Source: Variovorax sp. CF079 (GTDB taxonomy: Bacteria > Pseudomonadota > Gammaproteobacteria > Burkholderiales > Burkholderiaceae_C). Taken from it: a stretch of 64,000 nt of DNA. The position numbers were made by a program, and so were the translations under genes. Location: the NCBI RefSeq assembly GCF_900101545.1, contig NZ_FMZU01000008.1, positions 1-64,000 on the forward strand. The letters run 5' to 3'. The notes under the pieces were generated by a model. The model saw only the letters and a program-made list of their open reading frames with translations. It had not been told where the DNA came from and made no database searches. How positions within the stretch are numbered: the first letter of the stretch is position 1; each line of letters starts with the position of its first letter. Positions 9,071-18,743 of this stretch are shown here, piece by piece.

Positions 9071-9322
9071 ATGAGCACGATGAACATCTCTCTGCCCGAC
9101 ACCCTCAAGGCATTCGTCGACAAGCAGGTCAATCAACGCGGCTACGGCACCAGCAGCGAATACGTACGAGAACTGATCCGCAAAGACCAGGAGCGTTTGC
9201 ATCTGCGGGAGCTGTTAATGGCAGGCGCTGAGTCCGCACCCGGGGCGCCGGCTGATGCCGGCTATTTCGAGAGCCTGCGTAACCGGACGCGAAAGGCAGC
9301 CAGGACTGGTGCTCGCAGGTGA
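9071..9322 (+). CDS. parD: ParD-family antitoxin
   Basis: 83 aa with an N-terminal ribbon-helix-helix DNA-binding region: MNISLPDTLKAFVDKQV, then GYGTSSEYVRELIRKDQERL. The C-terminal tail (GYFESLRNRTRKA) is the part that neutralises the toxin in this family. Its stop codon overlaps the GTG start of the parE-like gene. The RHH dimer normally binds its own promoter, which would lie in 9012-9070. It sits downstream of flgN as an accessory insert with no functional link to the flagellum. Confidence 0.93.
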   Translation: MSTMNISLPDTLKAFVDKQVNQRGYGTSSEYVRELIRKDQERLHLRELLMAGAESAPGAPADAGYFESLRNRTRKAARTGARR

Positions 9323-9648
9323 AGCTTAGGCGCGTTGTTCCGCGCGAACAGGCGAACCGGGACGTCGAAGATGCAATCTCGCACTACCTGGCGGAAGACG
9401 CCGAACACGCCGCACTCGGATTCGTTGATGCCTTGGAGCAGGCCTATGCCCACATTGGCCGTCATCCGTCCACCGGTTCGCCACGCTACGCCCATGAGCT
9501 GAACCTGCCGGGCCTTCGTTCCTGGCCGCTGACGCGCTATCCCTATCTCGTGTTCTACATCGAGCATGCCGATCACATCGATGTCTGGCGCGTGCTGCAT
9601 GGCCAACGCGATATCCCGGCGTGGATGCAGGCGTCGGATTCAACCTGA
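9319..9648 (+). CDS. parE: ParE/RelE-superfamily toxin
   Basis: 109 aa from a GTG overlapping the antitoxin stop (GTGA). Family pattern: REQANRDVEDAISHYLAEDA, HIGRHPSTGSPRYAHELNLP, LRSWPLTRYPYLVFYIEHAD and VWRVLHGQRDIPAWM. The last string is the typical RVLHxxRDI ending. ParE members poison DNA gyrase, while RelE relatives cleave mRNA. The ParD partner and the absence of RelE basic catalytic residues favour the ParE side. The pair appears intact. Confidence 0.92.
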   Translation: MKLRRVVPREQANRDVEDAISHYLAEDAEHAALGFVDALEQAYAHIGRHPSTGSPRYAHELNLPGLRSWPLTRYPYLVFYIEHADHIDVWRVLHGQRDIPAWMQASDST

Positions 9649-9716
9649 CGGACCTCTCAAGCCTCCCGCGTTGTTGCGCGCCAGCTTGCTTTTCTCTATT
9701 CAGTGGGTGCCGGCGC

Positions 9717-10859
9717 TCAACCCTTGCTTGGATTGAGCAAATACTTCTCCCCGGTCGCGTGCTTCGCATAGACCGCGATCTCCTCTAGCCGCAGCGCCTC
9801 CGACATCGACACCTCCTTGGTGTAGTGGCTCGCAAACGTGGTCTTCAATTCGGCCGCCACGCGCTCCTTGAGCTTCTTCGCGCCCTCCGGGCCGATCTTC
9901 TGCAGGAAGGGAAAGAGCAGCCAGCCGCCCATGCCCCAGGCCATGCCGAAATTTCGCACGAACTCGGTGGGGCCGCGGTCGAGGCCGCCGTAGATGTAGA
10001 CCTGCTTGTGGGTGGTGGAGCCGTAGCGGCTGTATTCGGTGGCGCTCTTGTTCAAGGCCGCTTCCATGCAGCTCAGGATCTGACCGGCCAGCATGCCGCC
10101 GCCGATGGCGTCGAAGGCCAGCGTGGCGCCGGTGGCGACCAGCGCGTCGGTCAGGTCCTGCATGAAGGTGGGCGCACTCGCATTGCACACGTACCTGGCG
10201 CCGATCGCGCGCAAGATCTCTTCCTGCTCCTTCTTGCGCACGATGTTCACCAGGCCGATGCCGTCCTGGATGCAGATGCGGTTGAGCATCTGGCCGAGGT
10301 TGGAGGCCGCGGCCGTGTGCACCAGCGCCTTGTGGCCCTCGCGCCGCATGGTCTCGACCATGCCGAGCGCGGTGAGCGGATTGACGAAGGACGATGCGCC
10401 CTCGGCCGGCGTCGTGCCCTCGGGCAGCAGCATGCATTGGGCGACCGGGATGCAGCGGTACTGGGTGTACATCGCGCCGCCGATCAGCGCGACCGTCTTG
10501 CCCAGAAGCGCCTGCGCCGCGGGCGAGGAGCCCGCCGCCACGACCACCCCCGCGCCTTCGTTGCCCACGGGCATCGACGCATCCAGGCGCGCGGCCATGC
10601 TCTTCATCGCGGCCTCGGGGACGCTGGCCGTCACCACCGGCCGCGACGGCGTGCCCAAGGCCTTGGCCGTGGCCATGTCGGCAGCGCCGAACAGGAGGCC
10701 GAGGTCCGAAGGGTTCATGGGCGCCGCCTCGACGCGCACGATGACTTCGTCGGGCTTGGGCTCGGGAACCGGTTCTTCGGCCAGCGAGAGTTCGAGCTCG
10801 CCGCTGCGCTTGATCAGGGAGCGGAGTTGCAGGGTGGTGCGGGGTATCTCGGCGGGCAT
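9717..10859 (-). CDS. Medium-chain zinc-type dehydrogenase/quinone-oxidoreductase-like protein
   Basis: 380 aa of the MDR superfamily. The N-terminal GroES-like domain has EEPVPEPKPDEVIVRVEAAP and MNPSDLGLLFG. The Rossmann half has NPLTALGMVETMRREGHKAL, VHTAAASNLGQML and AFDAIGGGMLAGQ. No paired cysteine zinc ligands are evident, which points to a zinc-free NAD(P)H-dependent reductase or dehydrogenase. The nucleotide motif is AAASNLGQ rather than a classic GxGxxG, as in quinone-reductase-like members. Substrate unknown. Single-gene unit, divergent from the histidine kinase. Confidence 0.85.
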   Translation of the reverse strand: MPAEIPRTTLQLRSLIKRSGELELSLAEEPVPEPKPDEVIVRVEAAPMNPSDLGLLFGAADMATAKALGTPSRPVVTASVPEAAMKSMAARLDASMPVGNEGAGVVVAAGSSPAAQALLGKTVALIGGAMYTQYRCIPVAQCMLLPEGTTPAEGASSFVNPLTALGMVETMRREGHKALVHTAAASNLGQMLNRICIQDGIGLVNIVRKKEQEEILRAIGARYVCNASAPTFMQDLTDALVATGATLAFDAIGGGMLAGQILSCMEAALNKSATEYSRYGSTTHKQVYIYGGLDRGPTEFVRNFGMAWGMGGWLLFPFLQKIGPEGAKKLKERVAAELKTTFASHYTKEVSMSEALRLEEIAVYAKHATGEKYLLNPSKG

Positions 10860-11084
10860 GGCGTGTCTCCAGGGTTGGGGCCGGCCAGTATAGGAAGGCT
10901 CGGCGCCGGTGCGCCTCCCCGGTGGCGCGTGACTTCTTGCGCAGAACGACTGGCAAATTCTTTCAAGAATCTTACTTCTGTTTACCTAAGTAGTAATATG
11001 TGACTTCTTCACATACGGTTCCCACGCGCAGAAATTGGCTGCAGAAAGCCCACGATTTCCCATCGTGGGAGGAGGAGACGCCCG
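10860..11084. promoter_or_regulatory. Divergent regulatory spacer with operator-like repeats and a hairpin over the kinase Shine-Dalgarno
   Basis: The centre (about 10950-11000) is clearly AT-richer than its surroundings. It holds a 6-2-6 inverted repeat at 10957-10970 (ATTCTT-TC-AAGAAT) and two copies of GTGACTTCTT at 10929 and 11000, 71 bp apart. An 8-bp hairpin at 11049-11069 (CCCACGAT/ATCGTGGG, 5-nt loop) ends in the GGG next to the AGGAGGAG that serves the kinase start. These may be operator and translation-control elements; none matches a named motif I can confirm. Confidence 0.45.
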
Positions 11085-12770
11085 ATGCTGGTGCACAGGC
11101 TGGACAGGAAAAACGAGTTCGATGCGAGCCTTGCCGCCGACGCCGCCGATGCGCGGATGGTGGCCAGGATGCGGCTCGTGCTGTCCGTCTCCGCCCTGCT
11201 CGCGATTTTTGTCGATCCTGCGGGCTTGCGGGGCATCGGGGGCTTCACCTGGCTGCTGTTCTTCGGCTACATCCTGCACAGTTTGGCCGTTTATCTCTAT
11301 ACGCAGCTCGATGCGCCGTTCTCGCAGAGCAAGCTGATTCACTGGCTGGATGTCTTCTGGTATGGGCTGATCGTTCTTTTCACGGACGGCATCCACAGCT
11401 TCTTCTTCCTGTTCTTCTTCTTCGCCATCCTCACCTCGTCCTTCCGATGGGGCTTCAACGAGGGCGCGCGCGTCACCCTCGCTTCGGTGGCCTTGTTCGC
11501 CGCCTGCGGCCTGGGATCGACGACCGAGCAGGACCTCCCCCGCCTGCTGCTGCGTGCCACCTTCCTGCTTGCATTCGGCTATATGAGCATCCATTGGGGC
11601 GGCTCGAAGGTCGAACTGAAACGGCGGCTCGCGCTGCTTCGCGACGTCAGCCGCGTATCGAATCCGCGCTTCGGCGTCGATCACACCGTCACCAGCATTC
11701 TGGAGAAGACACAGGTGTTCTTCCAGGGAAGCTGCTGCTTGCTGATCGTCCGGGACAAGGAGTCGGGCGCCTACTTCCTGCGCACCATCAGGGAGGGCGA
11801 CGCGAAGCGTTCGATCAATGCCGAACGGATCAGCGTGGACGCGGCGGCGCCTCTCGTGGCGCTCCCGCAGGAGCGCATCGTGGCCTACAACCGCCCGATC
11901 TGGCCGGCCCTGTTCTCGTTCACCGGTGCCGCGGCATACGACAGCGCCAAGGGAAGATGGAACAGGCACGAGGAAGCAGCCTGCAGCAGCCTGGCCGAGC
12001 TGCTGGACGCCGGTGCGTTCATCAGCGCGCCGGTGTCGCTCCGAAAGAGCGAAGGCCGCATCTACCTTTTCTCCCGCCAGGCCGGGTTCAGAAAGGCCGA
12101 TGCGCTCTTCCTGAGCCATATCGCTGCCCAGGCCTTCCCCGTGATCGAAAACATCGAACTGCTGGACCGGATGGCCTCGGATGCGGCTTCGCAGGAACGC
12201 CAGAAGATCGCGCTGGATCTTCACGACACGGCCATCCAGCCCTACATCGGACTGAAGATGGGCCTCAGTGCCCTGCGCAACAAGGCGGCCGATGACAACC
12301 CGCTGATCGAGGATCTCGACAAGCTGGCGGACATGGCCGCCAAGGTGATCGGCGATCTGCGCCGCTATGCCGGCACGGTCAAGAATGGCCTTGGCAAGAC
12401 GGAACAAGTCTTCCTCATGGTCTTGCGCCAGCAGGCAGCGCAGGCCAGAGATTTCTACGGGATCGACATCTCGGTCTGCGTGCAGGGCGAGCTCAACGTG
12501 AGCGACCGCCTGACCGCGGAGATATTGCAGATCGTGCGCGAGGGCTTGAGCAACATCTGCAAGCACACCTTCGCGCACCACGGCGCCGTCAAGCTGGAAT
12601 GCGTGGACGGCTTGCTCAGGATCCAGATCGAGAACGAATGCGACGGAACACAGTCGGTCGCATTCCAGCCGAGGTCGATCACGGAACGCGCGACCGCGCT
12701 CGGCGGCAACGCGCAAGTGGTGCGGGGAACGAGCGGCGGCACTTCCGTGCACGTCGAGATACCCATCTAG
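11085..12770 (+). CDS. Membrane-bound NarL-type sensor histidine kinase with GAF-like domain
   Basis: 561 aa. About five transmembrane segments lie in residues 30-170, including a phenylalanine-rich helix (SFFFLFFFFAIL, about 105-116). A GAF-like region follows (about 190-355), then a HisKA_3 dimerisation segment ERQKIALDLHDTAIQPYIGL with phospho-acceptor His380, then an HATPase_c domain with N-box EGLSNICKH (about 486-494). The usual DxGxG box is degenerate (ENECDG, about 516-521), while the late GGTSVHVEIP strand is kept. Start chosen for AGGAGGAG upstream. The partner regulator follows 10 nt later. The signal is unknown. Its position just past the end of the tad operon suggests, but does not prove, control of the pilus. 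Confidence 0.9.
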   Translation: MLVHRLDRKNEFDASLAADAADARMVARMRLVLSVSALLAIFVDPAGLRGIGGFTWLLFFGYILHSLAVYLYTQLDAPFSQSKLIHWLDVFWYGLIVLFTDGIHSFFFLFFFFAILTSSFRWGFNEGARVTLASVALFAACGLGSTTEQDLPRLLLRATFLLAFGYMSIHWGGSKVELKRRLALLRDVSRVSNPRFGVDHTVTSILEKTQVFFQGSCCLLIVRDKESGAYFLRTIREGDAKRSINAERISVDAAAPLVALPQERIVAYNRPIWPALFSFTGAAAYDSAKGRWNRHEEAACSSLAELLDAGAFISAPVSLRKSEGRIYLFSRQAGFRKADALFLSHIAAQAFPVIENIELLDRMASDAASQERQKIALDLHDTAIQPYIGLKMGLSALRNKAADDNPLIEDLDKLADMAAKVIGDLRRYAGTVKNGLGKTEQVFLMVLRQQAAQARDFYGIDISVCVQGELNVSDRLTAEILQIVREGLSNICKHTFAHHGAVKLECVDGLLRIQIENECDGTQSVAFQPRSITERATALGGNAQVVRGTSGGTSVHVEIPI

Positions 12771-12780
12771 GAGGTGGAAC

Positions 12781-13467
12781 ATGCAGCCAGTTGAAAAACC
12801 CATCGGTGTCATGCTTGTCGATGATCACCAGACGATGCTGTGGGGATTGTCCAGATTGATCGATGGCGAGAAGCCGCGAATGCAGGTGGTCGGGACGGCG
12901 AGAAACTGCGAAGAAGCGCTCGAGCAGGTCGACCAGGTGATTCCCGACGTCATCCTGCTGGATCTCGATCTGGGCGGCAAATCCGCGCTGGACATTCTCC
13001 CGGGCCTGCTGTCCAACTCGGTCTCCCGCGTATTGATCCTGACCGGCGAGCGCCAGCAAAAAACCCTCGACCTGGCGGTCTTCGGCGGTGCCCGAGGCGT
13101 GTTGCGCAAGGATGCGGCCGCAGAGCAGGTGCTCCAGACCATCGAAAGAATGCACCACGGCGAGCTGTGCCTGGACAACGAAACGATGAGCCGCGTGTTC
13201 GCGGAGTTCGTCGACGCGAAGCGCACGCACAAGGTCGATCCGGAGGCTGAGAAGCAGGCGGCCCTGACCTGCAAGGAACGCAAGATCATCCATACCGTGG
13301 TCGACGGAAACGGCGCATCGAACAAGGCGCTGGCCGAACGGCTCTTCATCACCGAGCACACCCTGCGCAACCACCTGACTTCGATCTACCAGAAGCTGGG
13401 GGTGAGCAATCGGCTGGAGCTGTATGTGTATGCGGTGAAGCATCAGCTGGCCAAGGCCTTGTGCTGA
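12781..13467 (+). CDS. NarL/LuxR-family response regulator
   Basis: 228 aa. The receiver domain (about 8-125) has the acidic pair Asp14-Asp15, phospho-acceptor Asp61 in VILLDLDLGG, Thr88 and Lys110 in RGVLRKDA. The LuxR-type helix-turn-helix (about 163-225) reads LTCKERKIIHTVV and then FITEHTLRNHLTSIYQKLGV with SNRLELYVYAV. All phospho-relay residues are present, so it should be activated by the kinase encoded 10 nt upstream. Targets are not evident; the direct repeats in the kinase promoter are candidates for autoregulation. Confidence 0.93.
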   Translation: MQPVEKPIGVMLVDDHQTMLWGLSRLIDGEKPRMQVVGTARNCEEALEQVDQVIPDVILLDLDLGGKSALDILPGLLSNSVSRVLILTGERQQKTLDLAVFGGARGVLRKDAAAEQVLQTIERMHHGELCLDNETMSRVFAEFVDAKRTHKVDPEAEKQAALTCKERKIIHTVVDGNGASNKALAERLFITEHTLRNHLTSIYQKLGVSNRLELYVYAVKHQLAKALC

Positions 13468-13568
13468 GGCCGGCAGGCCAGGCAAGCCGTTTCGCCATCC
13501 ATGCCCGCCCAACGTCGCCGGCAGTGTGAAACCGGCGTGCGAAACAGCGCTCAGCGCTCCCCACTCAT

Positions 13569-13844
13569 CTAGCCCGAACTTTGAGCACCGAGTGAGCGCA
13601 TCTTGATCCTGCTGCGTTTGTTGAGCAAGGCGGTGGGGGTTTGCTAGATGCAAGCGGGGTTGGCTGCGAGCAGCTTGAAGGCCTTGTCCTGCAGCGGGGT
13701 GGGCCGCGTGGTGATGACGATCTTGGCGTTTGGGTTCAGGCTCGTGTGGGTGATGTTGTAGGCTACACAAATGGAACAAAAAATAGCTGAAACCCGCGCC
13801 ATGCTTGGGTTCCAGCTACTTCATGTGCTCAAAGTTCGGTCTAG
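13569..13844. mobile_element. Internally deleted insertion-sequence remnant (MITE-like) with 16-bp terminal inverted repeats
   Basis: The left end at 13573-13588 (CCCGAACTTTGAGCAC) is matched in inverse orientation by 13825-13840 with one mismatch. Both ends are flanked by CTAG (13569-13572 and 13841-13844), as expected for a 4-bp target duplication. The enclosed 268 bp is far too short for a transposase gene. On the minus strand it keeps only a tail (about 13644-13800) containing TRPTPLQDKAFKLLAANP before a stop. That resembles the TPLQxxAFxLL ending of IS4-group (for example IS1634-type) transposases; this match is from memory. The right CTAG supplies the stop codon of the neighbouring membrane-protein gene. 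Confidence 0.75.
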
Positions 13845-15346
13845 CGCGCCGGTACCGTGTCGACACGCACATGCACGACAGCCGTATCGTCTGCATAGAC
13901 CCTGCGCCAGCCTGGCAGGTCGTCGAGCACAGAGTTCGCGAGTGTTCCGGGAGTGAGCAAGGTCCACCCGAACCTGTACTCGTTCAGGAATTCGACGAAC
14001 AGCTTGCGATCCTTAAGCCTGAGAGCATCCACCAGCTTCTCGAGGAACGCGTCGCCATACATGTCCGCGCGCCCGTCGATGAACACCGGGACGCCTTCGT
14101 GAATCAGAAAGCCGCCGAACACGTAATCGTTCAGAACCGGCCCCTTGGCGCCAGCGGCCACCGCGGCATCGATCGCGGCCTTGGGCGTGATCATCGGCGC
14201 CGGTGCCGGCGGGCGCAGATGCATCGATGCTGCAGCGAACAATGCCGTGGCAGCCACGCACACGGCAATGGCCGCCGGCCGTGCCGGCGCGGCCAGGGCG
14301 AGGAACCAGCGGTCGAGCGCTTGCGCGTCGCGGTTCGGGTTCCCCGATGCATACCACTGCCGTGCGAACGGGGCCGCGACCAGGAACGGTGAAACGAGTC
14401 CCAGCACCGCGATGTTTCGCTGGTGCTTCAGCGCCAGGTGCACGAGTCCGAGCACCAGGACCAAGCGCAGCCACGGCAAGCGCACCCGGCCGCTGAGCGC
14501 GAGCGCCAATACCAGGAGCAGCCACAGCTCCAGAGGACTCCCCTGTTGGAAATTCGGCGACACCCACTCGCCGATGACGGCGAGCGCGGTCTTCATCCGC
14601 ACGATGTGGATCGCATGCCCGAGCACCCCCCAGCCGCTGGGCGTCAGCAACGCCGCGCCCATGGAGAGCGCGACGAACAGCATCCACGGCTTGGCCGCCG
14701 CCATGCGCGTGCCGCGGGGATGCGCGAGCACCGCCTCCAGCGCCATGCCGAAGCCGAGCATCAGGCCGAGCAGAAAGCTGCCGTGCATATTGGCCCAAAG
14801 CACCATCACGCCGAGCAGCCACCATGGCGGCCTGCGGCGCGCCTCCGCTGCATTCACCAGTGCCGATATCCATAGCGCCAGCAGCACCCAGGCCATCACG
14901 TGGGGCCGCGCAAGCAGATGCGTCAACATCATGCCGGCGGCAAGCCCGGTGAAGAGCAGCGCATGGACCGGCTCCATGCGGGCCAGCAGGAATCGCATCA
15001 GCAGCGCAAGCACGAGGCCGAAGCAGGAGGCTGACAGAGCGACCAGTCCGGCCCAGCCGCCCAGTTGATGGGCGCCCAGCATCACGAGTTCGGACAGCCA
15101 CTCGAAGGCCGTCCAAGGCGCGCCGTGCATCGAATGCGAGAAGGTGTCGACGGTCGGTACGCTCCCGTGCTCCACCATCCAGCGGGCGGCTGCGAGGTGC
15201 CAGTAGGTGTCCGCATCTCGCAGCATCACGCCCGGCCCGTACGCAGTCGACCCCACGATCGCGGATGCGCCAACGGCAAGAGGCCACGAAATGCCCCAGG
15301 TTCGCACAGCGGGCGCTGCCGCGCGGGCGTCGATCGTTGATTCCAT
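13841..15346 (-). CDS. Polytopic membrane protein, GT-C-glycosyltransferase-like
   Basis: 501 aa with roughly ten to twelve hydrophobic helices. An Asp-rich first loop after TM1 (VMLRDADTYWHLAAARWMVE) resembles the catalytic loop of GT-C enzymes (PMT/ArnT type) that use polyprenyl-linked sugars. The C-terminal periplasmic part (about 400-501) has DYVFGGFLIHEGVPVFIDGR. Last gene of the minus-strand tad run, 46 nt after tadC, so it could modify pilins or be an unrelated hitch-hiker. The reading frame ends at the TAG formed by the CTAG flank of the IS remnant, so the native C-terminus may have been altered. Donor and acceptor are unknown. Confidence 0.7.
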   Translation of the reverse strand: MESTIDARAAAPAVRTWGISWPLAVGASAIVGSTAYGPGVMLRDADTYWHLAAARWMVEHGSVPTVDTFSHSMHGAPWTAFEWLSELVMLGAHQLGGWAGLVALSASCFGLVLALLMRFLLARMEPVHALLFTGLAAGMMLTHLLARPHVMAWVLLALWISALVNAAEARRRPPWWLLGVMVLWANMHGSFLLGLMLGFGMALEAVLAHPRGTRMAAAKPWMLFVALSMGAALLTPSGWGVLGHAIHIVRMKTALAVIGEWVSPNFQQGSPLELWLLLVLALALSGRVRLPWLRLVLVLGLVHLALKHQRNIAVLGLVSPFLVAAPFARQWYASGNPNRDAQALDRWFLALAAPARPAAIAVCVAATALFAAASMHLRPPAPAPMITPKAAIDAAVAAGAKGPVLNDYVFGGFLIHEGVPVFIDGRADMYGDAFLEKLVDALRLKDRKLFVEFLNEYRFGWTLLTPGTLANSVLDDLPGWRRVYADDTAVVHVRVDTVPAR

Positions 15347-15392
15347 ACTGCCGACCTTTCTCGAAGTTGGTTTATCGCCTCGAGGCAGCGCA

Positions 15393-16307
15393 CTAGCGAT
15401 TGCCAGTCAGCATCGGCAGCAGGGTGCGGATGATCTGGATGACAGCGGGCCCCAGGATCACCATAGAGATGCAGGGAAAGATGCAGACCACCAGCGGGAA
15501 CAGCATCTTGGTGGGCACCTTCGCGGCCAGGCCCTCCGCACGCATCTGCCGCTTGTGCCGCAGATCGTCGGAAAACACCCGCAGCGAATCGCCGATGCTG
15601 GTCCCGAACTTGTCGGCCTGCGTCAGCATGGTGGCGAAGGTACCGATCTCCTCGACGCCGGTACGCAGCGCGAGGTTGCGCAGGCACTTCTCCCGCGCCC
15701 CTCCGGCCCGCATCTCGAGATTGGTCCAGTGCAGCTCCTGCGCGAGCGCCTCGCTCTTCATCCGGATCTCGTCCGTGACCTTGACCAGGCCGGCATCCAG
15801 CCCCAGCCCGGCTTCGACGCACACCAGCATCAGGTCGGCCGCGTCGGGGAAGTTCTCGAAGATCTCGCGCTGGCGGTTCCTGATCCGCCACTGAAGCAGG
15901 ATGTTGGGCAGGTAGCAGCCGAGCAGCGCCCCCACGATCAGATAGAACGCGAACTTCATGTCGACGGCGCTGCCACCGGTGCGCAGCGCCAGGGCGGCAG
16001 CGCCCGCGAACAGCAGCGGCAGCAGCGTCTTGAGGCCGAAATAGACCAGCTGCGCGTCCTCGTGCCGGATGCCCGCGTTCATGAACTTGAGCCGCAACGG
16101 CGAGGCGTCGCCCTCGCCTGTCGGCGATGACAACTGGGCGAAGGGCCCGACGATCTTCACCACGGTCTCCGTCCACTGCGAAGGCTTGGCGGCCGGCTCG
16201 GACATGGCCTGCAGGCGCTGCCTCGCCCGGTCGGGCGCCATCCAGAAGAACAGGCCCATGAGCCCCAGGCTCACGGAAGCAAAGACGAGCAAGGAAAACA
16301 GCAGCAT
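15393..16307 (-). CDS. tadC: Tad pilus inner-membrane platform protein TadC
   Basis: 304 aa with a type II secretion F (GSPII_F) domain at about 145-280, including DAADLMLVCVEAGLGLDAGL and TFATMLTQADKFGTSIGDSL. Hydrophobic helices lie at the N-terminus, at about 90-125 and at the C-terminal end. TadB and TadC form the inner-membrane platform on which the ATPase TadA drives Flp pilus assembly. It starts 13 nt after the tadB stop. Length and order (tadZ-A-B-C) match the family. Confidence 0.93.
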   Translation of the reverse strand: MLLFSLLVFASVSLGLMGLFFWMAPDRARQRLQAMSEPAAKPSQWTETVVKIVGPFAQLSSPTGEGDASPLRLKFMNAGIRHEDAQLVYFGLKTLLPLLFAGAAALALRTGGSAVDMKFAFYLIVGALLGCYLPNILLQWRIRNRQREIFENFPDAADLMLVCVEAGLGLDAGLVKVTDEIRMKSEALAQELHWTNLEMRAGGAREKCLRNLALRTGVEEIGTFATMLTQADKFGTSIGDSLRVFSDDLRHKRQMRAEGLAAKVPTKMLFPLVVCIFPCISMVILGPAVIQIIRTLLPMLTGNR

Positions 16308-16320
16308 GTCACTCTCCCTC

Positions 16321-17313
16321 TTAAACGCGAATGCGGACGATCTTCCTCATGATCAGGACCCCGACGGCCATGAGGCTGAGCATGTACTTGATGATGGTGA
16401 TGCCGATCGGGTCCTTCCACAGCAAGGACATGAACTGCGGATTGAAGACATTCATGAGGGCGGCCAGCCCGAAGGGCATGGCAACGAGGATCCAGGCGGA
16501 AAGGCGCCCCTCCGAGGAGAGGACCCTGACCTTCATGAGCAGCTTCAGACGCTCGCGGATCAGCCGGCTCAGATTGCTCAGCACCTCGGTGAGGTTGCCG
16601 CCCGAGTCGCGCTGGATCAGCACGGCCACCACGAAGTAGCGCAGGTCGGTGAGCGGGATGCGTTCGCTCAGGTTGGTCAGCGCCTGCTGCAGCGACACGC
16701 CGAAGTTCACCTCGTCGGCGACGATGCGAAACTCGTTGGCGATGGGCTCTGCCATTTCGTCGCCGATCATCTGCAGCCCCGTGGGGAAGGAATGTCCGGC
16801 GCGCAATGCCCGGACCACCAGGTCGAGCGCCTCGGGCAGCTGTTGCTCCAGGCGGGCCAGGCGGCGACTGCGCTGGAAGAGCACGTACAGCAGCGGCACG
16901 CAGGCGAACAAGCCGGCCACGCCCATGCCCAGCAACGGCGTCTCGTGCAAGAACCCGACGATCAACAGGAAGCCGGCCAATCCGAATCCCGCGCCGCACA
17001 GCAGCAGCGTGGAGACGGTCCATTCCAGCCCGGCCTGGAGGATGAGCCGGTCCAGGCTGTGCGCCCGCGGGATGTTCAGCAGCAGCCGTTCGAGAAAGGG
17101 CACATCGCTGAGCATGCGCTGCTTCAGCAGTTGCGCCTGCGCGCTCGTGTCGACGGATGCGGACAGCGTGCGCAGCCTCTTCTCGATCTTCTTGGCTTCG
17201 GGTCCCTTGTAGTTGCGCCAGAGCAGGTACAGGCCCTCGAGCAGCAGAAGCACCGCCACGAACACGAGCACCGCGACGATCAGGAACGCATTGCCTTCGA
17301 TGTTTTTCAACAT
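16321..17313 (-). CDS. tadB: Tad pilus inner-membrane platform protein TadB
   Basis: 330 aa. N-terminal TM (about 8-30), a paired TM region (about 115-150), the GSPII_F domain (about 160-285) with QLPEALDLVVRALRAGHSFP and DSGGNLTEVLSNLSRLIRER, and a C-terminal TM. It is the partner of TadC in the Tad platform. Fourteen nt after the tadA stop. The QLPEALDLxxRALRAGHS stretch is a strong TadB signature. Confidence 0.95.
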   Translation of the reverse strand: MLKNIEGNAFLIVAVLVFVAVLLLLEGLYLLWRNYKGPEAKKIEKRLRTLSASVDTSAQAQLLKQRMLSDVPFLERLLLNIPRAHSLDRLILQAGLEWTVSTLLLCGAGFGLAGFLLIVGFLHETPLLGMGVAGLFACVPLLYVLFQRSRRLARLEQQLPEALDLVVRALRAGHSFPTGLQMIGDEMAEPIANEFRIVADEVNFGVSLQQALTNLSERIPLTDLRYFVVAVLIQRDSGGNLTEVLSNLSRLIRERLKLLMKVRVLSSEGRLSAWILVAMPFGLAALMNVFNPQFMSLLWKDPIGITIIKYMLSLMAVGVLIMRKIVRIRV

Positions 17314-17327
17314 GGCCGCAGCTCCTT

Positions 17328-18698
<1,371 letters not shown>

Positions 18699-18743
18699 GA
18701 TGTTGATCCTCTCGTTGGCGGGGTGCGGTTGCGGGATTCCCGG

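Noticed and set aside
10093..10893. A plus-strand frame opposite the medium-chain dehydrogenase
   Set aside because: Low-complexity Ser/Arg-rich translation with no ribosome site; the minus-strand dehydrogenase is unambiguous.
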